A stretch of 64,000 bases of DNA, from NCBI GenBank assembly GCA_015680685.1, contig MNCI01003573.1, positions 519,804 through 583,803 on the forward strand, given 5' to 3'. The stretch comes from Gnetum montanum. Taxonomy: Eukaryota; Streptophyta; Gnetopsida; Gnetales; Gnetaceae. Numbering within the stretch: position 1 is the first letter of the stretch; every line of letters starts with the position of its first letter. Shown one piece after another: positions 45,884 to 56,649 of the stretch. Below the pieces are notes generated by a model. The model did no database searches and was not told where the DNA came from. It worked only from the letters and a program-made list of their open reading frames with translations. A program made the translations under genes and the position numbers.

Positions 45884-47498
45884 GGAGTAATAAAATAAAA
45901 ATGTAATGTAGATTTGAAAAATAAATGCATAGAACAAAAATAAAATCTATGCTAACTTGCACAACAAATGGAACTATAAACTTTGTTATGATAACAAAAA
46001 ATGAGAGTTCAGAAATGTGTACAAGGGATGCTTGAGGAAGGAAAGGGTTCACTTCACTAGGGGCTTAGAAACTGTTGAAACCAATAGCCTTGAATGTCAT
46101 AGATAACTCCATGATCCATATGCTCTATAAATCCCAAAATTGTAAAACCTTGCTATACTCCTCACTAGATTTGTAGCATTGGTGGTACAGGGGGTAAGAT
46201 GCATGGGGGCTCTAGGCCACAAGAAGAGCCACGCTAGGAGTCTCAATGCCTAGGTTACTTAGTGTTGCCATAAAATCTAACACAAAGTTAGGGGTGTAAC
46301 AATGGTCATAATAACTATAGGTCCCATGCTATGATTACTTCAAAATCCTTGTACTATGCTAAGTTTTCAAAGCTCTTGAATGCCATACAAGTGGAACCTT
46401 TTCATGGTGTTGGAGCTTGCTTTTTATAGGTTTCATGGCCATACCTTTTGCTACAAATTTCTATCCTAATTATTGACAAATTGATGTCATGTGCAAGTGT
46501 TGTAGGTGTCTAAATCTAGCATGGTTTTCATGTATGGTAAGTTTTGATACCTCCAAAGTATCAAAACCATTTCAATTACTAGAAATAGTAAATAGGAATT
46601 TTACCCACACTGGTTCTTCCACCCACACTGATCTTCTAGGAGCAACATTAGGCTTGCTGGAATCATGTTGGAGGTATGACACCCATGCTAAAGGTATGAC
46701 ATGCACACTAGGGTTGTTGGAGCCACGCTAAGGCTTTAAGAGTTATACCCTCCAATGCTTATCATAGATGATGTTACAGCCCCTAACATTGAGCATAGGT
46801 GATTCCAACATAGTAAAGGTTATACCCATCACAAAACCCATGAAAATGCCAATTTTGGTAGTCCAAAAGGCATTTTGACCCCCTAGCCAAAACATGGACA
46901 TAATATGAATTTTTTCTCCTGGGTGTTTAGGCTTTGATTTCTTATGAGTAATTTTTTAGCTTCAAAAGTTGAAGTATGTGAAATGTCATCTCATGGATTA
47001 CAACTTTCACATTTTACAATAAATTTTTAGCCTTGAGTTTCATGGAATGAAGGTTACCTTGTCGAAAATGTTACAACACATGTTTTCTTTGGTGGCATTT
47101 CATTGACCCTTCTTTGTTGGTGTCTTGAGGATTAACTTGAGAGGCACTGATAAAGAATACAAAACATCAATGCAGGTTCATCACTAGTGTTTCCTCTATA
47201 TGCTTGATTTAATAGTGTCAAGTAATGTCAAAGAGTGCTTTTGATAATGGGATAAGGCTATGATGAGATGGTAAAATTCATAGGTTATGTTTGATCATGA
47301 GAGCTAACAATCAATTCCAAGTGCTGACTTCATGGCAACCATATGGAACTGATATTTTGATCAATAAATAAGTCTTCACACTTCAACACAACCACCACCT
47401 TATGCACCCTATACTCCTAACTTTCAACATTCTCATTTTTCCCTCCTTCTACATTGCCACCAACTGTTCCTAAGGTGTATGCACCATAGCAACAACCC
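45884..47498. other. No gene recognised
   Basis: Mixed sequence with CACACTGG/CACGCTAGG-type motifs at 46,200-46,740 that resemble motifs in the Tat LTRs. Open frames here have no recognisable content. Confidence 0.45.
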
Positions 47499-47960
47499 AT
47501 GAAAATTACTTGTGCTACTACTTCCAGTAGCAGTGAGAGACCTCAGCAACATCGAAGGCGTCCCTTCTTTAGAAATGACCCTAAGAAGGGACAACATAAT
47601 TTTGATGCCATTGCATCCTCCAAATCAGCACAAGTCCAACCCTATGGTGAACCCTTATCTTCAAACCCAATGCCTCATGTAACTCCATCAGGGCCACCAA
47701 CTCACACTCCAACAACAATACGGCCCAATGAACATAGCCATGGAAGGCATGATTCCAATCCTTGCATACCATCTAATGGTCTCAAATATGATAGTGGGTC
47801 AACTCATTATCCGGGAACTACATCATATAAATTGTCCCACTATGCTTACTATAATCAAGTGTGTGAACCCCGATGGGGTAAGTATGACTGAGCCCCAACA
47901 TTTCTAACATGCAAGGATCCTCATTTTCCATTTATTAATCCTTGCCATCCTCAACCGATT
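47499..47960 (+). CDS. Unrecognised Pro/Ser/His-rich reading frame
   Basis: An open frame from ATG at 47,499 to TGA at 47,889-47,891 (130 codons) reads SSSSERPQQHRRRPFFRNDP and KKGQHNFDAIASSKSAQVQP, then a proline/threonine/histidine-rich stretch ending SHYAYYNQVCEPRWGKYD. After the stop the frame continues NPCHPQPISYGGYPPF. The composition resembles the C-terminal tails of retroelement gag proteins. Whether it belongs with the ORF and LTR downstream (49.9-53.7 kb) cannot be shown. No catalytic motif. Confidence 0.3.
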
Positions 47961-49385
47961 AGTTATGGGGGATATCCCCCATTCTAATAACAAGCAGGAT
48001 TAATAACCACTTTTTATTTTCTTTTATTTTACAACTTTTTGTTTTCCAGTTTTTCATTTTTCAATTTCTTGTTTTATCTTTTCTTTTTATCTTTTTGTCT
48101 TTTTGTCCTTTTACATTATTTATAAGTAATCTCATCTATGAATAAAACACTCATGTGGATCATTGGTTGAGGTGTGTTCTATGTTGTTGAGTCTTGAGCG
48201 ATCAACTATTTAGACAATGAGCCTATTACACCCACTCATCCATTCTACAAATAAGAGGTTCTATTTGAGGGTACAATGATATTCTTGATATTATTAAAAC
48301 TTAAAATTAATTTTGTGTTCATTGTACCCAGAATGAGGAAGGATGGACCAAGAGGGAATGATTAGGATGTGACATCAAGGGGACTTGCAGATTCTCTTTG
48401 GTGACATCTATGAGAGTTAACATGCAACATGGTTGTACTAAGATCCTTGTAGATCTAACAAAATATGGGAGTAAGAGTAATCAAAAGGGAACTCAAAAAT
48501 CCAACGCTGTTCTAGGGGGTCCCACTGGAAAGACATGCACCCATGCCTGAAGGTTGGCAACTTCTCTGGATTCAACGATCGAAAAAAAAAAGAAAGAAAA
48601 AAAAAGAAAGGAAGTGCCACAAAACAAAAATCACTTCTCCCTTGAACAAAATGCCAAGTGATCGTACACCTTGTTGTTATGGTACTCTCATAGTTGCTCA
48701 TCATGGGATGAAACAGTGCGATGTCATTGATTAGAGGAATGGACTTGGTCCTGATCTTGGAACGACGGGTTAATGACACCTTAAATCATGCTTTACACGC
48801 AAGATTCATTGTGCCCTGGGTCAGTTACCTCATGTTCCAATCTCTACAATCCCTTTCTATAGTTCATCTCATCTCACTGTTCATGTAACTGTAGCTCGTG
48901 TCATGTGTAACATAGAATTCTTACCTCATTTCGGTGATATTTACATGTGTGTGTTTTGTGGAGTTTATGTGGATTACATTTAACCCTTCTAGTGTCCACA
49001 GACACTTTTAAGTGTGGTTACACAAGGACATTATTGGTTGAAATCTACTTTGGGGAGGACCCACTTGTGTAATCTTTTGTAATCTTCACTTATGACACAA
49101 CTCACACCCACCATTTCTTACCCTCAACCTATTTTTCATAACATTATTTTCCTATTATTATTATCCCTCTGAATAATAATGTTCCTATGTACCATCACAT
49201 AGCCTTTTTCTCTACCACCCAAGGTCCTCATTGATAAAACCCACAAATCATTATTTGTGCCTTCAAAACCATCTAATTACCTTCAAACCTCTTAACAATA
49301 GCCCAATGTCCTAAGTTTCCAATGTTGATTTCAAGAAAATATTTAAAAATTTGATATTTTCCCTCGGGCCTAAACATCGATAAGT
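47961..49385. other. No gene recognised
   Basis: Contains T-rich low-complexity DNA at 48,010-48,120 and an A/G-rich run at 48,578-48,612. No similarity recognised on either strand. Confidence 0.45.
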
Positions 49386-49430
49386 CGTGATATCGTGTAT
49401 GCGATATCACGTCCTTGGAACCTATAAATA
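49386..49430 (+). promoter_or_regulatory. Perfect GATATC inverted repeat followed by a TATA box
   Basis: Arms CGTGATATCG (49,386-49,395) and CGATATCACG (49,402-49,411) are exact reverse complements with a 6-base loop. CCTATAAATAGG follows 11 bases later. The same arrangement occurs in the LTRs at 45.2-45.9 kb (minus) and 52.9 kb (plus). It lies about 500 bases upstream of the ORF at 49,906 and is probably its promoter or a remnant of the 5' LTR. Confidence 0.6.
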
Positions 49431-49905
49431 GGTGACGCCCCCTCAACACTTAGCCTCATTTTCAACACATCATGTGGGGGATTTTTTCAAATTTTTCTCT
49501 ATGACTCATGAGTGTGACACCCTTGCTTTTCAACCTCTATCTTGCTCTTGTACTCCGATTTTAATTCTGTCTGAACCTGCTTGAACCTGGAGTGTTTAAT
49601 TTAGTCATGGGGGAGGGACACTTGTTGAATAGTGCTTAAATTTTTTGGAATTTATCATCACCCAAAGGACATTATTAAGGGTAATTAGTTGTAAATTAAG
49701 AATAAAACATGCCAAAAAACAATTCAATCCTTTAGGTACACAGGGAATTTAAAATTAGAAACCACCTAAGTGAAATGGACTCATGATTACAATCTTTTAG
49801 GCAATATCACACGTGATAAAATAAGATCATTAAATAAGGTAAGCAATAAGGTATAACTTAACTTCAAAAACAACCTTACTAACGCTTGGCCATGTGTGAT
49901 TGTAG

Positions 49906-52690
49906 ATGGCCCCAAAACATGGACAACAAGAAGGTCCTACTCAAGGTGGAAGCAAACGACCCAGGAGAGGTGGAAGACAAGATCCTGCCAAACAACATGT
50001 AGAACAGGAGGAAAAATTATTTAGTATTCATCAAGAGGACCCTCCTACCATACAGTCTAGGCAGGCAGAAGGAGGAGGTGCTACAGTGCCTGAATAGGGA
50101 TAACAGCTCACGTTGCCCCAAGATTGTGTTAAGGCCATCCATGAAAAGTCCACATTTGCTGCAGTGATTGTGGAGTTAAAATTTGAATCTTTTGTAGAGT
50201 TCGCTCCTGAGGCTTTTAGGGATCACCTCAAAGGGTCTCCCTTATGGCCTATCCTCTCTAAAAGTGGTGCCTAGTACCTAGGGGAGACATACCAATTCTG
50301 GCACAACAGAGAGCAAGGCACCATTGTCAACATCTGTGGTGTGTTAGTTGATTTCTTTGTGCAAGCCATCTTGGAAGTATTAAACCTTCCAAATACAAGG
50401 CCCAAATTTGCTCAGTTTTCCACCTTTTCTGATCCTGATGTGTGAAGGGATTGGTTGGAAATGGCTTATGGCAGAGATAAGACATTTTGTGACTTGACAA
50501 TGGAAGAGAGGATCTACTTTAAAATTAGAACATATCACCTCTTTCCCATGAAGGGCTTAAAAAGGATATCAATGTATGTGGCAAGAGGATGTGTAGTGCT
50601 GATGGGAAAGGTTAATGCTAACCTACCCCATCTATATTTAATGGAGATCCTAACACAATTCAAGGAATGGAAGATAGGGAAGATGGCATTGCCTTTTCCT
50701 TGTTTTATTAGAAAGCTTTGCCGACATGATGGCATCAGCGGGTACACCAATAATGTCCTTTGGAAAGCCCAAAATGCTTCCTATGCTGAACTATTAAAGC
50801 CACCAGCCACAAGGAAAATTATTGGTAAGACGTTGGGACCAAAAGAAGAAGAAGAACATATAGCTAGACCAACTGTAACTCAACTTGTAGGACCCAGCCA
50901 ACCTCCAAGCATAGGACCCAGTCAACAACAAGAAGCAAGGCCCAGCACAGGCTAGGATCAGCCATTGCCACAAGACTACAAACCATCGATGAGCCATCTT
51001 AGGGCCATCGCTGAGACGGTTAGTTGGGGGAGTCATGATGATGAAAATATCTTCTACATCATTGATGATGCCATTCAGCCCACTATTTCTTTGGATTGCA
51101 CAAGGGGTGAAGTGTCTATTCACAAAGGAGGAGGGGAATGTAGTTGATCACGATAGATCTCAGGAAACACGACATCTTTCCAAGTGCAATTAGAAACTGG
51201 TGAAGGGGCCACTGTGGTGGTCATGCAACACTAGGATGCTGTAGGAGCTGCAGAAGTGGTCGTAGACCACATCAAAGAATCATTCAATGTACTTGTTGTG
51301 CCATCGGCAGATCTCATAGGAGCACAAGATGCTTAAATTTTGGTTAGAACCTTAATGACTCCTGCGGAACATGAGGATGCGCTTGATCGATTGCTACAAA
51401 TAGGACAAGTAATGACATCCCTATTTGACATCCCTTAGGATGTTACAACAATTCAGTTAGACCTCATTTCCACAAAGGGGAAGCTAGTCTTAACAGAAGT
51501 GAGGGTCGAACATGTTGAAGCTGACGTGTAGAAATTACAAGAGTAGCTCATGGTGCTACAAGCAGCACAACAGGACCCCTTGCAATTTGTTCTCGCAGAC
51601 CAGCTAGATAATTTTAGAACTGAGCAACTAACCAAGCTAATCATGAAGAATAAAAATATGTCTGATGAAAAAGAGAAGGTTTTTTAGAATGCCTCCATAG
51701 CACAGGCACAAACTCATGTGCATCTCAAGGCACTCAATGCCTTACAAGAAGAAAATAAATAGCTTGTTGCCGACAACCTTCGATTGACCATTGTGGAAAA
51801 GCAAAAGAATGTTCTGAAGGAAAACTCATCAATTGCAAGAACAATTTATCCGAGTCAACCAAGACATAATTCATTTATCCAAAGAGAATGGAACCCTCTC
51901 AATGGAGGAGGTATGCACAAATTGCCAAAAGAAAGCCATTGAAATAAGCATGGCAAAATGAGGCTACACCAAATGAAAAGCTGAAGGAGCACTTCCGAGA
52001 TCAGGTGGGGATGTACAAAAAAATCCTTGAGATGAAGATCCATATGGCCGAGGCCTACATCAATGCTATCAGTGCTCAACACACTAATTGGTGGGCCATA
52101 TTGGACACATATGCCTTTGCCCACCAAGCAGAAGTTAAGAATCGGCACCTGCAGATTTAGGATCTGACAGAATATATGGAGTTGGCAAACCTACAGTATG
52201 CCAACCTTACCATGTTAATAGCAGGGCACCCAAGGAAAGAGCTCAAGTATTAGGTAGCAACCACCTATGTTAAATATGAAGCAGAATTTATAGAACGTAA
52301 GAAGTTGTTGGAGAAACTAGAGGTTGCAAATTTTGAACTTGAAGTGGTGAAAGCAAGCTACCAAGGTCAAAAATGTGTCGTAGAGGATTTGGCTCAATGG
52401 CTCATAGATTTCCAAGAATACAAAGATAAAGCTAGAGCCTATGAAGAGGAACGATGGGTATTTGTGGCCTAGTATGTCAAGGCCAATCAAATGTTTCTAC
52501 AACTACCCTATCCGTGAGAAGTGCTAACTCCGTCAAACATCAGAACATTAGCATGGATGGCACAAGACCCTTGAATTGAAGAGGAGAAGCTCCAAGCCAT
52601 ACTTCAACACCATCAAGTCTCAAAGCCTAGAGCATAAGACAAAGGGAAATTACCAATGGAGGAGCCACTGCCACCAGGAACTACATGAGT
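49906..52690 (+). pseudogene. Plant-transposon-type protein with coiled-coil C-terminus, interrupted
   Basis: ATG at 49,906, just after TGTGATTGTAG (possible splice acceptor), opens MAPKHGQQEGPTQGGSKRPR. After stops the text continues FVEFAPEAFRDHLKGSPLWP, IVNICGVLVDFFVQAILEVL, then an open piece 50,455-50,955 with YFKIRTYHLFPMKGLKRISM, CVVLMGKVNANLPHLYLMEI and MALPFPCFIRKLCRHDGI. This is the pattern of the N-terminal domain annotated as 'putative plant transposon protein' and related plant mobile domains. From 51,400 a long heptad-like, Gln/Glu/Leu-rich part (TTIQLDLISTKGKLVLTEVR, AQAQTHVHLKALNALQEEN) suggests coiled coils. At least six stops and shifts. Its role in the element is unknown. 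Confidence 0.6.
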
Positions 52691-52844
52691 TCCAAAACAT
52701 TTTGTAGTTGTAGCACATTCTTTGTGTTGTGTCTTTGTTTTGTTTTCATTTCACACTACGGCATAATTCCATTTTCACAATCCAATAATCCCATACCTAT
52801 CCACTTTGTAATCATTATAACTGAAGGACGAGTTTTCATTCAGT

Positions 52845-52854
52845 CGTGGGGGTA
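52845..52854 (+). promoter_or_regulatory. Polypurine tract before the 3' LTR
   Basis: CGTGGGGGTA directly before TGATGAGTTG. It marks 52,855-53,686 as a 3' LTR of a plus-strand element that would include the 49.9-52.7 kb ORF. Confidence 0.6.
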
Positions 52855-53686
52855 TGATGAGTTGTCATTTGGGCAACTGTGATATTGTGTACGTGATATC
52901 ACATCTGTGATATTGCAGCCCAACCGTTATATCGCATACACGATATTGTAGCTGGTCTCCTCATCTATAAATGAGAGTTAGATAGAAGAGTTAAAAAAGA
53001 AAGATAGATTTTAGAGTTAGTTTTGATTTTAGTTTTCATTTTCTCTCTCTCAACCCTTTTCCTCTTCATGTATGCCCGCAGTGTGGTGAATGTAATTGTA
53101 CAACATCCTTTATTCGAGTGTGACATACTTGGACATACACATGACCAGAAATAAAGATCAAGATTACTTCATCATTGTAGCATTCACTTAGATTAATCAT
53201 TTAATTAATTGTTAATTACTACTTTGCTAGTTAATCTCTATCACCCTTGAACTCATGTTAAAACACAGAATGAGTACAACTTGATTACGAGAATTTAAGT
53301 GTGACTACTTGGTAACCCAGTAACGTACCTAGGATCTGCACTTGGTAATCCTAGTGGTAGTCGTACACAAAGTCCAAGATGTGTACAGATAATCAAGGAA
53401 TGGATGCTCATCACACTTAGGCTAGTTAGACTCTCTCTTAGCTTAGATAATATTACTTTCCCTTTCCTTTAGGAGTAGCGTTAGATTAGAAACACATCAT
53501 ACAACTCACTCTAGACTAAACCATACGTGACAAAGCTAATACTAGTCCAAGTGGGAAGATAGCAAACTAAGACCTAAGGCTAACTGTCTAGATGCCATAA
53601 CTAGTCCATCTACGGAGGTCGACCAGATCACGCGTGTAACACTCGTATTCATATGGTTGAGTGTAGGGGTACCTCACCACTCATCA
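52855..53686 (+). repeat. 3' LTR related to the solo LTR at 45.2 kb
   Basis: Starts TGATGAGTTGTCATTTGGGC and ends CACCACTCATCA, so the termini form an 8-bp inverted repeat (TGATGAGT/ACTCATCA). It holds two GATATC-type inverted repeats (52,878-52,903 and around 52,927-52,948) and a TATA box at 52,965-52,972. The five bases to its right are CTAGT; no matching LTR with CTAGT upstream was found, so the 5' LTR is lost or unrecognised. Confidence 0.75.
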
Positions 53687-53819
53687 CTAGTGTTACAAAG
53701 TTTCATAGTTTGTCTATTATGCAAGAAGATGGAAAGAGGTCATGTAGGATTTCTTATCAAAGATCATTGATGTTAAATTTTGGTTCTTATGGACTACATG
53801 TAGTAAGGCTTTAGATAAG

Positions 53820-55110
53820 AATGATTGACTAGATTAGCCAACTCATTCTCATCCATGTCTACTATCCTGAAGCCTTCGCTGCCATAGGCCTTGGTGGCCA
53901 AGAAAGGCCTTCCCAGTTGACTGGGAATATGTCTACATGCTCATGGATAGCTTTGAGGACTAGGTCTCCTTTCTTTGATCTTATTCTTGTTCAAGTTATG
54001 GTGATATTTCAGCTTTTGCCTCTCCTAGTATCGCTTGATATGAGAAAGTGTTCGCACTTGTTGCTCTTCCATCAAGTCTAGATCCATGGTGCATAGCTCC
54101 TTATTCTATTCATCATTGATGAAGCTTGATAGGGCTACTTGGAGTGCTAGAAGCTACAATTCAACAAGTAAAACAACTTCAAAACCATAAACTATATATA
54201 TATATAGGATTATATTAATTGCTATTTGAAAATTGGTTCAGTATGCCAAAAGTGCATGGAGAAGCTGCTCATGCCACTTGTGTTTGTTTATATTTAGCAT
54301 CTTTTTTAGCAAGTTTATGATGGCCTTATTGCTCACTTTAACCTACCCATTAGCTTGAGGGTAATATGGTGATGAGAAGGAATGCTTAATGCCTAGGTCA
54401 TGACAAACATTTTCATTTCTTGGCTACTAAATCATGGTCCATTATCTATGACTACAATCATAGGTATACTAAAATAGGCTACTATGTTATCCAATATGAA
54501 TTTATAGACTTGTTGAGAAGTTTTCTTCCTTGGAGGAATAACTTCAACTCACTTCATGAATTATTGCCCGACGAAAGACTTAGGCATTATAGGCTTAATG
54601 ATATCCAACTTCCACCATTGAAATGACCAAGTTATTTGAGTGGTGTGTAACGTAGTTGGCAATACATGTATAAGGTTATTGTGCTAGTGATAGGTATCAC
54701 AAATTTTGACCTTTTGTAAGTAGTTTCTTTCCATATAGGGCCAATAATAGCCTAACCAGCTAATCTTTGCAATCATGGCTCTAGGTCCTTTATGTACCTC
54801 ACATACACCCTTGTGAACCTGCTCCAAGACTGTGTAGGCTTTATTTTTGCCAAATCATATTAACAATATTCCATCATAGGATCATCAACATAATGTGTTA
54901 TCACCTACATACTATTTTGATCGTTTATGTACAATGTCCTTTTGAGCAATAGTTAGGTCTAGTGAAGCTTCACCATGCATAAGGTAAAATGTGATATCAT
55001 CATACCAATCCTTTGTAGGAGTAGTATGAACTATGTCTATGAATTTTTCTTCAATGTCTTATGTGATGGGAAAAGCACAGTTCACAATTAAGGAGGGTAA
55101 CTTGTTAAAC
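53820..55110 (-). pseudogene. Integrase relic, Tat copy 3
   Basis: The minus-strand order follows copies 1 and 2: zinc-binding region near 54,750, TTQ-type segment and core around 54,400-54,650, and the C-terminal region with EEQQVRTLSHIKRYQERQKL, KYHHNLNKNKIKE and NLVNHSYLKPYYM near 53,830. Stops and shifts throughout. Confidence 0.8.
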
Positions 55111-55149
55111 ACGTATGGTGTCACATTGAGGGCTAGCATTGCAATGGCA

Positions 55150-55440
55150 TTGGCTATAGCATTCTCATTTTAGGGTACATGTTGGATATCAATATTTATA
55201 AATTTTTGCATCAGTTTCCTTCCTAGGTCACAATAATATTACAAGTATTTGGCTTTACATGCATAAACCTTGGTTACTTGGTTAACCACAAGTTGTGAGT
55301 CATCTTTGATCATTAAGCATTTTACTCCTAGGTCATGAGCTACCATCGTTCCCCTAATCAAACCCTCATACTTTGCTATCTTACTAGTACATGGGAATTC
55401 AAAATGATAGTCAAAGGATTGGATTTCACTAGATGGAAAT
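55150..55440 (-). pseudogene. Second RNase H (aRH) relic, Tat copy 3
   Basis: Minus strand: YHFEFPCTSKIAKYEGLIRG, TMVAHDLGVKCLMIKDDSQL, VVNQVTKVYACKAKYL, then NIDIQHVP*NENAIANAIA. The beginning of the domain (FDG) has been lost with the upstream deletion. Confidence 0.82.
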
Positions 55441-55489
55441 GTTATAGACTATTAGTAGTTGTGCTAACTCTTACTTAAGGTTTTTAAAG

Positions 55490-56640
55490 GCTTCTTGTCA
55501 TTAAGTCGTTCACTCATAGTGATGCCTAGCAATGAACCTACAGATAAATTTTAATCTACATTGCAGTCACTAATGCTCCTTAAGGTTAGTTGATATTGCC
55601 AATTTGGATATGACTTTAACCTTATCAAGATCAACACGTATCCCTACCTTAGATACTACAAAGCCAAGCATCTTACTAGTCTTGACACCAAAGACACACT
55701 TTTTTGTGTTAATCCTAAGCTCATATTTGAGGCATCATTTAAGTACAAGGTCAAGGTCATGATCATGGTTATTACCCACTTTAGACTTAATAGCTATACC
55801 ATCTATGTAATCCTTGAGCAAACCTAGTATACAGTCACTAAAGATATACATCATAGATCTTTAGTAGGTTGCTCATGTGTGCTTTAGGCCAAAGGGCATC
55901 ATAGTGTAACAAAAGGCACCGCAAGGGGTCATAAAAGTCATTCTAAGTTGATGCTCTCGATTAATCCTAATGTGGTTATATCCTAAAAACCCATCCATAA
56001 AGGATAATAAGGAATGTCTAGCCATAATATTGATAAGTTGATCAATACTAGGCAAAAGAAAATTGTCTTTTATAGTTGCCTTGTTTATGTCTCATAAATT
56101 AATGCAAATGCATATACTTCCATTTTTCTTAGGGACTACCACTATGTTGAACATCCATTTTACATAATCAATAGCTTGAATGAAACATACTTCGTATCAT
56201 TTTTTGATTTCATCATGAACTGCCAAGGCCAAATTAGGTCTAATCTTATGAACCTTTTTCTTGACTAGTTTAATGCTAGGGTCAAGGATGATGTTATGTT
56301 GGACTAAACATGGATCTAGACTTGGCATGTCCTCACAAGATCAAGCAAAGATCTTAATATTATCTTGGAGGACCTCGGTGATATCTTGAGCCTATTGAGG
56401 TTCTAATGAGGAAATTAATTTTATGGTTTTCTCCTCACCACTATGTGTCATGATAGGAACCTCAACTAGAGAGTCTTTCATATAGTTTCTAGATTCTAGG
56501 TTAAGGGTTTTGACTAGGTTTTTAGGACATTTTTGAGTTTTCTCTATAGAAGCTATATAATTGACGAGACCCTTAGGCTCAAGATCAAGGCAATTAGGAT
56601 CAATACATCATTCAACATCACTATGATGCCTACTTAGACT
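55490..56640 (-). pseudogene. Reverse transcriptase relic, Tat copy 3
   Basis: Minus strand: CEDMPSLDPCLVQHNIILDP, KIRPNLALAVHDEIKK, WMFNIVVVPKKNGSICICIN, LLPSIDQLINIMARHSLLSF, MDGFLGYNHIRINREHQLRM, PCGAFCYTMMPFGLKHT, then a damaged palm and thumb. Homology to copy 2 is clear throughout, with several stops. The piece 56,055-55,873 is the longest open run. Confidence 0.88.
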
Positions 56641-56649
56641 CAAAGGCAC

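Larger units (their letters stand above)
53820..56640 (-). mobile_element. Tat-lineage element copy 3, pol region
   Basis: Minus-strand relative of copies 1 and 2, reading RT (56,640-55,490), second RNase H (55,440-55,150) and integrase (55,110-53,820). The 3' end stops short of any LTR at the boundary with the element ending at 53,686. The gypsy RNase H is missing: sequence equivalent to copy 1 at about 2,090 is followed directly by sequence equivalent to about 2,610. Gag and protease would lie to the right, beyond the window or lost. Confidence 0.85.

Noticed and set aside
45161-53686. An 8.5 kb DNA transposon with long terminal inverted repeats
   Set aside because: The left copy has its own perfect GGAGT duplication and TG...CA ends, so it is a solo LTR; the right copy has a polypurine tract before it.
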